From an uncultured Subdoligranulum sp. (GTDB lineage Bacteria > Bacillota > Clostridia > Oscillospirales > Ruminococcaceae), in the NCBI GenBank assembly GCA_904374465.1, contig CAJFFY010000011.1, positions 5,898 to 69,897 of the forward strand: 64,000 bases of DNA. The letters are read 5' to 3'. Under the pieces are notes generated by a model. The model made no database searches, was not told where the DNA came from, and saw only the letters and a program-made list of their open reading frames with translations. Below, piece after piece: positions 1 to 8,073 of this stretch; position 1 is the first letter of the stretch; every line of letters begins with the position of its first letter. The position numbers were made by a program, and so were the translations under genes.

Positions 1-467
1 AGCTGGCCCACAGTGCGTTGTCCACTCTGCGGGAACAGTTGCAGGTGGCTCTGCCCGACAGTGAAGCTGTGAGCATCGCATTGCACATCATCACGGCGGA
101 AGCCGAGGTGGGGGATATGCATGCCACCATGCTGGCCACCAAGGTCATCACCGAAATTTCCCAACTGGTGGAAGATAACCTGGATGTCCACCTGGACAAG
201 GACAGCTTCAGCTATTCCCGCTTTGCCATGCATATGCGCTACCTGGTGCAGCGTATGATTGAGGGAAAAGCTTTGGACGGGGACGAGAGCATGGTCGCCA
301 TGCTGCGGACGATGCGCCGGGAATACCCCCAGGTATATGCCTGTGTGGAGCAGGTCACCGCGTTCCTGGAAAAAAACTATCACTGGCATTGTACCAACGA
401 AGAGCAGCTGTATCTGCTCATGCATATCCACCGCGTACAGGCCGAGCGGGCCGGCGCAGAGGAATAA
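1..467 (+). CDS. BglG/LicT-family transcriptional antiterminator, C-terminal PRD part (5' end outside window)
   Basis: The reading frame is already open at the window edge, so the start lies upstream; the first in-window start-like codon (TTG at 18) is not the real start. The visible 150 or so residues match a PTS regulation domain (PRD), with conserved-looking His residues in the segments IALHIITAE and LMHIHRVQ. Proteins of this family bind a ribonucleic antiterminator (RAT) in the leader of PTS sugar operons, and PTS phosphorylation of PRD histidines controls this. The N-terminal RNA-binding CAT domain is not visible. The gene is followed directly by a RAT-like leader, and HPr/Enzyme I genes lie about 1 kb downstream, which fits the assignment. 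Family call good; the sugar is unknown. Confidence 0.85.
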   Translation, partial: LAHSALSTLREQLQVALPDSEAVSIALHIITAEAEVGDMHATMLATKVITEISQLVEDNLDVHLDKDSFSYSRFAMHMRYLVQRMIEGKALDGDESMVAMLRTMRREYPQVYACVEQVTAFLEKNYHWHCTNEEQLYLLMHIHRVQAERAGAEE

Positions 468-474
468 ACAAAAA

Positions 475-573
475 ACGGATCGTTACCCGCACCTGGTTTG
501 CGGGGCGTCACCCAGCAAACCGTGTGCGCACCCTTTTGATTGGTCGTACAGGGGGCACTGGGTGTATTTTTTT
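475..573 (+). promoter_or_regulatory. RAT-like antiterminator followed by a terminator, leader of a missing PTS gene
   Basis: Just after the BglG-type stop codon the sequence GGATCGTTACCCGCA (about 479-493) resembles the left half of a BglG/LicT RNA target, and TGCGGG (499-504) can pair with CCCGCA. A second pairing, GGTTTGC (495-501) with GCAAACC (515-521), overlaps it. Further on, GCACCC can pair with GGGTGT, followed by a run of seven T (567-573), as in a terminator. This is the usual antitermination layout, but no PTS permease follows. Motif match is by eye. Confidence 0.5.
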
Positions 574-578
574 GGTAT

Positions 579-616
579 ATCCGCCGCCCGGCGCGCGAGG
601 GCGGCGCGTTATATAA
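579..616. repeat. GC-rich inverted repeat flanked by ATAT
   Basis: CGCCGCCC and GGGCGGCG form an 8-bp stem around a short GC-rich spacer, and the whole is flanked by TATAT on the left and ATATA on the right. It sits exactly where the RAT leader ends and the truncated HAD reading frame begins, so it may mark a rearrangement or be a small palindromic repeat element. No second copy was noticed in the window. Confidence 0.35.
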
Positions 617-1093
617 AATTTATGCTGGGAACGTCGTTCCCGCCGCAAGGGCGGCAACACCGAGGGCCTGACCGTCCGGACCATGATGCCCGACATGATC
701 TACGGCGGCCAGCTCTACCGGGATGACGTGAACAAGATCAGCTTCTTGCTGAGCCGGTACCAGGACCATCTGGATGCCGCCGCAGCCTTCCCCGACCTGC
801 AGCCCGGAACCTGGGGCGGAAAAGGGGAGACCGCCCTCTTTGGGGATCTGGGGGTCAAGGGAATCACCAAGGCCCACGCCGTACACACACTGCTGGACTA
901 TCTGGGGGCTGATGCGGCCGACACCATCGGCTTTGGCGACGCCAAGGTGGACGTGCCGCTGCTGGAGGCCTGCGCCTGCGGTGTGGCCATGGGCAACGGC
1001 GGACCGGAGATCAAGGCGGCGGCCGATTATGTGACCGATGATGTGGAATGTGATGGTTTATACAAAGCCTTTGCCCACCTGGGACTGCTGTAA
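617..1093 (+). pseudogene. HAD-superfamily (Cof-type) hydrolase, 5'-truncated remnant
   Basis: The frame is open from 617 and gives about 158 residues covering part of the cap and the C-terminal half of a Cof-type phosphatase. It keeps the KGITKAHA lysine region and the acidic GFGDAKVDVPLLE motif followed by VAMGNGGPEIK. The N-terminal DxDGT nucleophile motif is absent, whereas the intact HAD gene at 48025 starts with LLDIDGT. The first ATG in frame is at 683, but homology-like sequence (KGGNTEGLTVR) begins before it, which argues for truncation rather than a short gene. No ribosome binding site precedes 683. Probably inactive. Confidence 0.65.
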
Positions 1094-1203
1094 GGATACA
1101 ATTGTCCAGAAAAGCGCCGCTTATATGGACGGACGATGCGGCGCAGGACAAATCAATTCACCGAAATACACAAAAAAGGTGCATGTTTTTGGGCTATTTT
1201 CCG

Positions 1204-1232
1204 TTGACGTTGCCCGCGTGGTATGTTATGAT
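1204..1232 (+). promoter_or_regulatory. Sigma-A promoter of ptsH-ptsI
   Basis: TTGACG (1204-1209), 17-bp spacer, TATGAT (1227-1232). The region 1094-1203 upstream holds a weak hairpin (GCGCCGC 1114-1120 with GCGGCGC 1138-1144) and nothing else recognised. Confidence 0.75.
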
Positions 1233-1297
1233 AATAACGACTTAATATTATGTCTCGTGCGTGAAGCTAAAGCGCGCGACTATGGGAGGAAAAAGCA

Positions 1298-1555
1298 ATG
1301 AAAGAGTTCACCTATACGATCAAGGAGCCTGTGGGAATCCATGCTCGTCCGGCCGGCCTGCTGGTCAAGGAAGTCAAGGGCTACCAGAGCACCGTGACCA
1401 TCATCAAGGGCGACAAGTCTGTCAATGCTGTCAAGCTGATGGCGCTGATGGGCATGGGCATTAAGTGCGGCGATACCGTCACCGTCCAGGTGGAGGGTGC
1501 AGACGAAGAGACCGCTGCCCCCGCGCTGGAGAAATTCTTCAACGAGCATCTGTAA
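1298..1555 (+). CDS. ptsH: Phosphocarrier protein HPr
   Basis: This 85-residue protein has the usual HPr length and the active-site segment GIHARPAG, with the phosphorylated His at position 15. It passes phosphate from Enzyme I to sugar-specific EIIA domains in the cytoplasm. The start is set by a GGGAGG ribosome binding site 8 bases upstream. Aligned without gaps to Bacillus HPr, the position equal to regulatory Ser46 is lysine (NAVKLMALMGMG), so phosphorylation by HPr kinase at the classical site looks impossible. It is followed by ptsI after 78 bases containing a hairpin. Confidence 0.95.
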   Translation: MKEFTYTIKEPVGIHARPAGLLVKEVKGYQSTVTIIKGDKSVNAVKLMALMGMGIKCGDTVTVQVEGADEETAAPALEKFFNEHL

Positions 1556-1573
1556 TTCAGATAAAACAAGGGG

Positions 1574-1612
1574 CCGCGGCTGCTGTACGGGTATGGCGGC
1601 CGCGGTTTCTTT
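1574..1612 (+). terminator. Hairpin between ptsH and ptsI, possible partial terminator
   Basis: CCGCGGC (1574-1580) pairs with GCCGCGG (1599-1605), followed by TTTCTTT. The loop is long, so it probably only tunes the ptsH/ptsI ratio. Confidence 0.45.
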
Positions 1613-1633
1613 GATGGAACAGGAGGTTCCCAC

Positions 1634-3313
1634 ATGATCACCATTCAAGGCAAGGGTGTTTCTGCCGGCGTGGGTGTCGGTCCGTTGTATTTTTACCGCC
1701 GCGCTACCGCCGAAATCAAACGCTATACCGTAGAAGATACCGAGGCTGAATGGCACCGTTTCAAAGGCGCCCAGACCGGCGCCATTGAGCAGCTGGGTGC
1801 TCTGGCCGAGCAGGCCCGCAAGGAGGCCGGCGACGAGGCCGCCATGCTGTTTGAAACGCATCAGATGATGGCTGAAGACCTGGACTACGAGGAAGCCATC
1901 GAAAACCTCATCACCAACGAAAAACTCAACGCCGAGGCTGCGGTCTCCGACGTGGCGGAGCAGTTCTCCGAAATGTTTGCCGCCATGGACGATGCCTATA
2001 TGCAGGCGCGTGCCGCCGATGTCAAGGACGTCAGCCAGCGCATCCTGGGCATTCTGTGCGGCGTGGTGCAGGGCGGCATCGCCTCCGAAGTGCCGGTCCT
2101 GCTGGCCGCCGACGACCTGGCTCCCTCCGAGACCATCCAGCTGGACAAGACCAAGATCCTGGGTTTTGTCACGGCGGGCGGTTCCGGTTCCAGCCATACG
2201 GCCATTCTGGCCCGCACCATGGGCATCCCGGCCATCGTCGGCCTGGGCGATGCCCTCAAGCCCGAGTATGAAGGCCGTCCGGCCATTGCGGACGGTAGCA
2301 CCGGTGCCCTGGTTGTCGATCCCGACGACGACACCCGTGACCGCCTGCTGAAAAAGCGGGAAGAGCAGCTGCGCCTGCAGCGTCTGCTGGAGACCCTCAA
2401 GGGCCAGGCCAACGTCACCAAGGACGGCAAGACCATCCGCGTTTACTGCAACATCGGCTCCCCCGAGGACGTCCATGCCGTGCAGGTCAACGATGGCGGC
2501 GGCATCGGTCTGTTCCGCAGCGAATTCCTCTACCTGAACAGCAAGGATTATCCCACCGAGGATGAGCAGTTTGAGGCCTACAAGACCGTTCTGTCCGACA
2601 TGGACGGCAAAGAGGTCATCATCCGCACGCTGGACATCGGCGCCGACAAGCAGATCGGCTACTTTAACCTGCCCAAGGAGGACAACCCTGCCATGGGCAT
2701 GCGCGCCTTGCGCATCTGCCTGACCCGGCCGGAGATCTTCCGCACCCAGCTGCGCGCCCTCTTCCGGGCCTCTGCCTTCGGCAAGCTGGGCATCATGTTC
2801 CCCATGGTTACCAGCGTCTGGGAAGTGCGGGAAGCCAAGCGCATGTGCGAGGAAGTCAAGCGTGACCTGAAGAAGGAGGGCATCCCCTTCGGCGATGACG
2901 TCCAGATCGGCATCATGATCGAGACGCCGGCCGCGGCCATCTGCAGCGACCGCCTGGCCAAGGAAGTGGACTTCTTCAGCATCGGTACCAACGACCTGAC
3001 CCAGTACACCCTGGCCTGCGACCGTCAGAACAATGATCTGGGCCGCTTCTACGATCCCCATCACCTGTCGGTGCTGCGCCTGATCCAGATGGTCACCGAG
3101 AATGCCCATAAGAACGGCATCTGGGTGGGCATCTGCGGCGAGCTGGGCGCGGACCTGACCCTCACCGAGACTTTCCTGGCCATCGGTGTGGACGAGCTGT
3201 CCGTTACGCCCCGTTCGGTGCTGCCGCTGCGCAATGCGGTCCGCATGACCGATACCCGCGAGACGGCGCCCCGCATCCTGGCGGATCTGGCCGAGGATTA
3301 CACCGCTCGCTGA
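1634..3313 (+). CDS. ptsI: Phosphoenolpyruvate-protein phosphotransferase (Enzyme I)
   Basis: At 559 residues it has the normal Enzyme I length. It takes phosphate from PEP onto a histidine and hands it to HPr, the first step of PTS sugar uptake. The phosphohistidine is His188 in GGSGSSHTAILAR. The C-terminal PEP-binding barrel shows GIGLFRSEFLY, FFSIGTNDLTQY and GICGELGAD with the catalytic cysteine. AGGAGG lies 7 bases before the ATG. It follows ptsH and is closed by a strong bidirectional terminator. Nothing looks altered. Confidence 0.97.
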   Translation: MITIQGKGVSAGVGVGPLYFYRRATAEIKRYTVEDTEAEWHRFKGAQTGAIEQLGALAEQARKEAGDEAAMLFETHQMMAEDLDYEEAIENLITNEKLNAEAAVSDVAEQFSEMFAAMDDAYMQARAADVKDVSQRILGILCGVVQGGIASEVPVLLAADDLAPSETIQLDKTKILGFVTAGGSGSSHTAILARTMGIPAIVGLGDALKPEYEGRPAIADGSTGALVVDPDDDTRDRLLKKREEQLRLQRLLETLKGQANVTKDGKTIRVYCNIGSPEDVHAVQVNDGGGIGLFRSEFLYLNSKDYPTEDEQFEAYKTVLSDMDGKEVIIRTLDIGADKQIGYFNLPKEDNPAMGMRALRICLTRPEIFRTQLRALFRASAFGKLGIMFPMVTSVWEVREAKRMCEEVKRDLKKEGIPFGDDVQIGIMIETPAAAICSDRLAKEVDFFSIGTNDLTQYTLACDRQNNDLGRFYDPHHLSVLRLIQMVTENAHKNGIWVGICGELGADLTLTETFLAIGVDELSVTPRSVLPLRNAVRMTDTRETAPRILADLAEDYTAR

Positions 3314-3354
3314 TGCACCATTGAGCATACTGTGCCCCGCAATCGTGGGGCAAA

Positions 3355-3396
3355 TTAAAAAAGCACAGGCTCCCTTTCGGGAGCCTGTGCTTTTTT
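3355..3396. terminator. Bidirectional terminator between ptsI and the AAA+ ATPase gene
   Basis: GCACAGGCTCCC (3363-3374) and GGGAGCCTGTGC (3379-3390) form a perfect 12-bp stem with loop TTTC. A-run before and T-run after serve both convergent transcripts. Confidence 0.9.
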
Positions 3397-3402
3397 GTTG
3401 GG

Positions 3403-5457
3403 TCAATCCAGCTCAAAGTCGCCGGGCAACAGCCGTTCCAGGTTGGCGTCCGGGTCGGCGATCAGCCGGCGGGATTGGTTCAGGATTGCCTTTTCCAGGG
3501 CGTTGCGGGCCATCCGGCCGTTGCCGTTGGTGGCGGCATCCTCTGCCTGTTTTCGGTCAAACCAGGCCGTCAGCGGCAGGCGACAGCTGTCATCCAGCAG
3601 GTAGCCTTTGCTCTGGGCCAGGGTCAGGGTGATGCGGTAAAGCTCTTCCCCCGTATAATCGGGGAACTCCATCTGGTTGGGAAAGCGGCTGGCCAGCCCG
3701 GAGTTGGCGCCCAGGAACAGCTCCATCTCTTTGGTGTAGCCTGCCAGAATCACCACCAGTTTATTGCGGTGGTCTTCAATGCCTTTGACCAGGGTGTCGA
3801 TGGCTTCCAGGCCGAAGCTGTCCTCCCCGCCGCGGTAGAGGCTGTAGGCCTCGTCGATGAAAAGCACGCCGCCCAGGGCGCTCTGGATCACCGTGTTGGT
3901 CAGCGGGGCCGTGTGCCCCACATAGCGGCCCACCAGATCCGCCCGGGTTACCTCCACCAGCTGGCCGCCCCGCAAGGCGCCGATCGCCTTGAGATACTTG
4001 GACAGGATGCGGGCAATGGTAGTTTTGCCTGTGCCGGGGTTGCCGGTAAAGATCATATGCATGTTCACATCGGCCACCGGCAGACCCTGGACCTTGCGGC
4101 GCTGCTGGGCCTGTACGTTGCGGGCGATGTCTCGGACGTACTCTTTGATCTCCTCCAGCCCCACAATGGCGGAAAGTTCCGCCTCCACGGCATCCACATC
4201 CCCACGGTATTGCTGGGGCAGCAGTGCCAGCAGATCAAAGGGAGCGCCGTCGCCCACCGCCAGGAACAGCCGCCCGTTCTGGTCTGTCAGCCGGGCAGGG
4301 GTGCCATCGGCAGGTGCAGTGTCGGAGTCCAGCACATATTCGGCGATGGCGCGGTAGACCGTCTCGCAGAAATCCCGCATGGCCTGCATGCCGCTGGTCT
4401 TGCCGTACTGGGCGGCCAGCAGATCCCGTACACCGGTATCCATGGCCAACGCCAGGCCGCACTGCTTGCGCACCCTCTGGGCCAGGTAGTTCAGTTCCCG
4501 GGCAGCCACCGCCGCCAGTGCCTCCGGCGTGAAGGCTGCGGTGCGGCAGATGTCCCCGGCGATGGCGTCCACAAAGCGGGCGCCGAAGGTATCGGCCAGG
4601 GCCTCCTCCCCCTTGCGGGAGAAAAAGACAAAGTATTTGCCGCCGGCCTGCAATTCGCCCACGGCACCCGGTGCCAGGGCAGTGCCCACATCCACCAGGA
4701 TGCCCCGCTGCAGCACATACCGGCTGGACAGCGCCAGCTTGCCCTCGATGGACAGGGTGGCCAGCATATGCAGATACCCGGCGGCACAACCCTCATAATG
4801 GTCAAAGGCCAGGACCTCCGCATCGGATTGCAACGCCGCATACAGGTCCTGCAGGAACAGTTTTTCCTGGGCGGGGCCGGGGTACAGGGCCAGATCCAGC
4901 GTCTCGATGGCGGCGCTGTGCAGAATGCCCCGGTCGGCCAGCTCCTCCACCACGCAGCGCAGGGCGTAGTGGCGGCCGGTACCGTCCGGACCGCAGAGCA
5001 GCATCAGGTTCCTGGCCCGGGTGGTATCCCCGGCGTTCCCCAACACAAAAGGACGGCGAAATGCCTTGACCAGCGCTGTCACGAAGGCATCCTGGCCCAG
5101 CACCTGGGCTTTGACCTTGTCGGCCACCCCGGTAAAATCCGGTCGAACCGGTTCAGCCGGAGTGGGATTCGGGGCCGCCACCGTGCCACCCAGCAGGCCG
5201 TCCTGCTGCAGCGAACGGGTCAGCTCACTGCTCATGCGGCGTACCTGGGCGGCGGTTTCCCGCCCGGCACGCTGCACCGTCTCCACCGCGGCGTCGGCCG
5301 CTCTGTGCCGTTTCTGGGCCGCGGTCAGGGCGTCCAGCTGAGCCTGCATCTCCTGCATGGCATTCTGGGCTGCCGCGGTCTGGCGGGCGTTGTCGGTGTA
5401 TTTCCGGCCGCCCATCAGACCGCGGACCCAGGCGTCGTATTGATCCTCAAGACTCAT
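3403..5457 (-). CDS. Two-domain AAA+ ATPase, CbxX/CfxQ (SpoVK-like) type
   Basis: This 684-residue protein has a predicted N-terminal coiled coil (about 25-85, rich in Ala, Gln and Arg). A first ATPase-like domain follows (about 110-330) whose P-loop, GPDGTGRH at 156-163, has Arg in place of the Walker Lys and so looks inactive. The second AAA+ domain (about 430-670) is intact: Walker A GNPGTGKTT (472-480), Walker B VLFIDEA (531-537), and an arginine-rich sensor region. CbxX-type ATPases remodel or activate partner proteins, for example Rubisco activases and type VII secretion EccA. The ATG (5457) overlaps the end of the Cys-tail membrane protein by 11 bases, with GGAGG inside that gene, so it is the last gene of a coupled operon. 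Its substrate is inferred to be that membrane protein or its tail. Confidence 0.8.
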   Translation of the reverse strand: MSLEDQYDAWVRGLMGGRKYTDNARQTAAAQNAMQEMQAQLDALTAAQKRHRAADAAVETVQRAGRETAAQVRRMSSELTRSLQQDGLLGGTVAAPNPTPAEPVRPDFTGVADKVKAQVLGQDAFVTALVKAFRRPFVLGNAGDTTRARNLMLLCGPDGTGRHYALRCVVEELADRGILHSAAIETLDLALYPGPAQEKLFLQDLYAALQSDAEVLAFDHYEGCAAGYLHMLATLSIEGKLALSSRYVLQRGILVDVGTALAPGAVGELQAGGKYFVFFSRKGEEALADTFGARFVDAIAGDICRTAAFTPEALAAVAARELNYLAQRVRKQCGLALAMDTGVRDLLAAQYGKTSGMQAMRDFCETVYRAIAEYVLDSDTAPADGTPARLTDQNGRLFLAVGDGAPFDLLALLPQQYRGDVDAVEAELSAIVGLEEIKEYVRDIARNVQAQQRRKVQGLPVADVNMHMIFTGNPGTGKTTIARILSKYLKAIGALRGGQLVEVTRADLVGRYVGHTAPLTNTVIQSALGGVLFIDEAYSLYRGGEDSFGLEAIDTLVKGIEDHRNKLVVILAGYTKEMELFLGANSGLASRFPNQMEFPDYTGEELYRITLTLAQSKGYLLDDSCRLPLTAWFDRKQAEDAATNGNGRMARNALEKAILNQSRRLIADPDANLERLLPGDFELD

Positions 5458-6604
5458 CTTGGTCCTCCGTTTCGGTGCGGGGCAGCTTCACGGTATAAAA
5501 ATCCTTGACGCTGCAGCCCGCCCGGCCGCCACCCGCACAGGCGCAGGCGCAAGCACAGCTGGAAGCACAGGCACAGGCGCAGCTGAAATGATTGTTGTCA
5601 CCGCCGCCTCGTCGTCCCACACCGCCGCCGCGGCTGGAACCGCCGCCCGGCTGGAAATTCTTGGGCGGGTCGGTGCGGTGGTACCCCGGCGGGGGCGGTG
5701 CCGTGCGGGCCCGGCGGATGACGTGAATGCCGTTGGTGTACCAGAACCAGTCCTCCGGGTCAATGCCGCCGCCCAGTCCGCCGCCCCAGGTGGGGGAGCG
5801 GGAAGCCAGCATCCCGAATACCGCAAAGAAAACAAACAGGAGGATGATGAGGGCCAGTGCCCACTGGGCCAGCTCATCCAGGTTGTCATCCGGGGTGCCG
5901 TAGTCTTCGGCAGTCATGGCGGCATCGGCCGCATAGCCCTCCGAGTAGGTGATGGGAACGGTCACGTGGACCTTGGCCGCCTGCCCGTGGGTCAGGGCGC
6001 CGAAATCCCACACAAGATAGTCTCCGTCCACGCCGGTGTTGTCGGCTATAAAGCCGTCTCCATTGCGCCAGCGGATCTGCATGTTGCCCACGCTCAGGTC
6101 ATCGAACCAGCCGGGAGTAAAGGTGAAATTGGCGGTACCGTCATCATTGCGGGTGAACAGATGACTCTGATGGACCGAAAAGGCAAACTGGACGTTGCTT
6201 TCGCCGCCGTTCTGGGCGGCCACTTCGGGGGAATAATACCGGCGGGAGAACACCACCTTGGCGTAACTGCCGCCGTCATCGGTGTACTGCAGGTCGGCGA
6301 TGGTGTCGGTCAGCGGAGTCAGGTCCTCCGCATGGGCGTTGGGCAGGCCGATCTTCACCCAGGAAAGGTACTGGGTGGCATCCCCGCCCAACACCTGCCA
6401 GTCAATGTCGTAGGTGATGTCCGCCGAACCGTCCTGGCGCAGATCCACCGTCACCACATAGCTGCGGATGTAATCCAGATCGCCTTCTTCGGCGTAGGGC
6501 GCCAGTTCGGTCCCGGCGGCACCGGCGGGCAGGGCCAGCACCACACAGCAAAGGAGCACGGCCAGCCACAGGGCCGCGCGGCGTACAAAAGAAAAACGGG
6601 TCAT
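5447..6604 (-). CDS. DUF2207-like membrane protein with a C-terminal Cys-Ala repeat tail
   Basis: The 385-residue product has a signal peptide (about 1-29, ending PAGA), a beta-rich extracellular part (30-245) like DUF2207 proteins, one membrane helix (about 248-267), then a predicted cytoplasmic tail. The tail holds a Gly/Arg segment with RGGGVGRR (325-332), then FSCACACASSC and ACACACAGGGRAGC. Seven Cys fall at 342, 344, 346, 350, 352, 354 and 356, and an eighth at 364. After it comes SVKDFY and an acidic end. The ATG is at 6604, inside the ATGA that ends the radical SAM gene, so the two are translationally coupled. Alternating Cys-Ala repeats beside a radical SAM/SPASM-like enzyme suggest the tail is modified or binds metal. 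That role is inference; the fold assignment is by eye. Confidence 0.75.
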   Translation of the reverse strand: MTRFSFVRRAALWLAVLLCCVVLALPAGAAGTELAPYAEEGDLDYIRSYVVTVDLRQDGSADITYDIDWQVLGGDATQYLSWVKIGLPNAHAEDLTPLTDTIADLQYTDDGGSYAKVVFSRRYYSPEVAAQNGGESNVQFAFSVHQSHLFTRNDDGTANFTFTPGWFDDLSVGNMQIRWRNGDGFIADNTGVDGDYLVWDFGALTHGQAAKVHVTVPITYSEGYAADAAMTAEDYGTPDDNLDELAQWALALIILLFVFFAVFGMLASRSPTWGGGLGGGIDPEDWFWYTNGIHVIRRARTAPPPPGYHRTDPPKNFQPGGGSSRGGGVGRRGGGDNNHFSCACACASSCACACACAGGGRAGCSVKDFYTVKLPRTETEDQDES

Positions 6605-7989
6605 TGGCAGCCCTCCTGCAGGGGCGTTTCGCCCAGTTGGCAGCGGCGCTCCATGGCGGCGCTGGTGTTGCGGATGGTGCAGCAGTCCGGGCTGCGCCAG
6701 ATGCGGTGCCAGGGGGTATGCAGCAGATTGCCCAGCCCCGGGCCAGACAGCCAGCTCTGGCAGGGCAGTACGGTGCCGTCCGGTGCAATGGCCATGTTGG
6801 ACAGGCAGGCCCCGCAGCTGGGAATCTGGGTAAAGCCCAGCGCCCGCAGAGTTTCCTCGGGCAGCCAGCCGGGACTGGTGAAGTTGATCTCCATGCCGTG
6901 GGCGGTGGCGTATTCCATGGCGGGGCGCAATACAGCTACCAATTCGTCGGGGCTTAGCCGCTCGGCGCGGCTGGCGTCGGTGGTGGCGTTGCCGGCAGGG
7001 ATCAGCCCGCTGCAGGTCAGGTACCGCACCCCCAGTTCCTCCGCAAAGCGTACGGTGGCCAGGTAATCCCGGTTCAGGCTGCACAGCGGGGTGTTCAGGC
7101 TGACACTCAACCCGGCGGCCAGGGCGTTTTTGATGCCGCCCACCGTGTCGGTGTAGCCGTCCACCCCCACCAGCGTGTTGTGAATCTGGGCGTTGGCGGA
7201 GTAAAAGGTGATCTGTACGGCGTCCAGGCTGGCGTTTTTCAGGTCTTTGCACATGGCACTGGTCAGCATGCGGCCGTTGGTATTCAGCCGGGTCACAAAC
7301 CACTGCGCCGCCTGGACCAGCTTGACCAGGTCGTTGCGCAGGGTAGGCTCGCCGCCTGTAAAGGTCAGCTGAGGAATTCCCACGCTGCGGCACTTTTCAA
7401 TGACGGCCAGCCACTGGTCGGTATCCAGTTCGGGCGTGGCCCCCAGGGGTTGGTTGGCAGCGTAGCAGTGCAGGCATTTCTGGTTGCAGTGCCAGGCACC
7501 GTCCTTTTGCATGGAACTGATCATCAGGTCCATGCGATGGGGGGCGTTCATCCGGGCAGCATACTCTTTCAAGGAGAGGGGCTGCACATGCAGCGGCGGG
7601 GTTTTGCCCCGGGCCACGGCGCACAGACAGTCCAGCAGCAGCTGCAAATCCGATTCGATCTGCAGCGGCGGGGTACGGCGGTACACCTTGCGGGTGGCGG
7701 CCACCGTCTGGGCGGTAACGGCGGACCAGTCGGCGCGGGACAGTTCCTTGCCGCTGTAAGGCTGCATGGCCTCGATGAGGTTGGTCAGCATAATGGCCCA
7801 GCTGATATGCAGGGGCAGAATGTCCTGCCCGTTGAGGATGGCCACAAAGGGGGTGTTGCGGTCCGGTTTATTGCAGGGAATCAGGTGGATGCGTACCACA
7901 CCGGGACCGTCGGGGTCCAGGGTGATGTGCCGCACACGGGAAAGATGCCCGTGCAGAAAGGAATGTTCCGCATAGGTCAGATATTTCAT
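6601..7989 (-). CDS. Radical SAM protein with SPASM-like C-terminal cysteines, peptide-modification type
   Basis: This 462-residue protein carries the radical SAM motif CNQKCLHC (Cys168, 172, 175), then FTGGEPTLR as the SAM-binding GGE segment. A SPASM-like C-terminus has Cys392, 395, 410, 436, 437, 450 and 461 around SCGACLSN and IAPDGTVLPC. The N-terminal 150 residues are an extra domain of the sort seen in peptide-modifying members, though I cannot match it to a named one. Enzymes with this layout usually cross-link or epimerise residues of a ribosomal peptide. It is the first gene of the operon, with a TATAAT promoter upstream, and its TGA overlaps the next ATG as ATGA. The likeliest substrate is the Cys-Ala tail next door, an inference from position. 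Confidence 0.8.
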   Translation of the reverse strand: MKYLTYAEHSFLHGHLSRVRHITLDPDGPGVVRIHLIPCNKPDRNTPFVAILNGQDILPLHISWAIMLTNLIEAMQPYSGKELSRADWSAVTAQTVAATRKVYRRTPPLQIESDLQLLLDCLCAVARGKTPPLHVQPLSLKEYAARMNAPHRMDLMISSMQKDGAWHCNQKCLHCYAANQPLGATPELDTDQWLAVIEKCRSVGIPQLTFTGGEPTLRNDLVKLVQAAQWFVTRLNTNGRMLTSAMCKDLKNASLDAVQITFYSANAQIHNTLVGVDGYTDTVGGIKNALAAGLSVSLNTPLCSLNRDYLATVRFAEELGVRYLTCSGLIPAGNATTDASRAERLSPDELVAVLRPAMEYATAHGMEINFTSPGWLPEETLRALGFTQIPSCGACLSNMAIAPDGTVLPCQSWLSGPGLGNLLHTPWHRIWRSPDCCTIRNTSAAMERRCQLGETPLQEGCQ

Positions 7990-8037
7990 CGGGGAAGGTT
8001 CCTCCGGTTAGTTACAGAATGGTTAAAATGTACAGAA

Positions 8038-8066
8038 ATTATACCATAAACCCGCCGCAAATACAA
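8038..8066 (-). promoter_or_regulatory. Promoter of the radical SAM / Cys-tail / AAA+ operon
   Basis: On the minus strand TTGTAT (8066-8061), 17 bp, TATAAT (8043-8038), with TG one base before the -10 element. The 48 bases to the ATG form a short leader. Confidence 0.65.
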
Positions 8067-8073
8067 CTATAGT

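Noticed and set aside
1038..1301. Small plus-strand frame ending at the ptsH start
   Set aside because: It runs through the ptsH promoter and has no ribosome binding site; the translation is unlike any family.
1280..3406. Very long minus-strand frame opposite ptsI (about 700 codons)
   Set aside because: It lies antisense to a certain gene; its composition reflects codon bias of ptsI, and the product matches nothing recognisable.
3475..5508. Plus-strand frame of about 680 codons opposite the AAA+ ATPase
   Set aside because: Shadow of the real gene in a GC-rich genome; no motifs.
5521..5590. Short tandem GCA/CAG-like repeats that could suggest a microsatellite or CRISPR-like array
   Set aside because: They are the Cys-Ala codons of an open gene; units are 6 bases, with no spacers of constant length.
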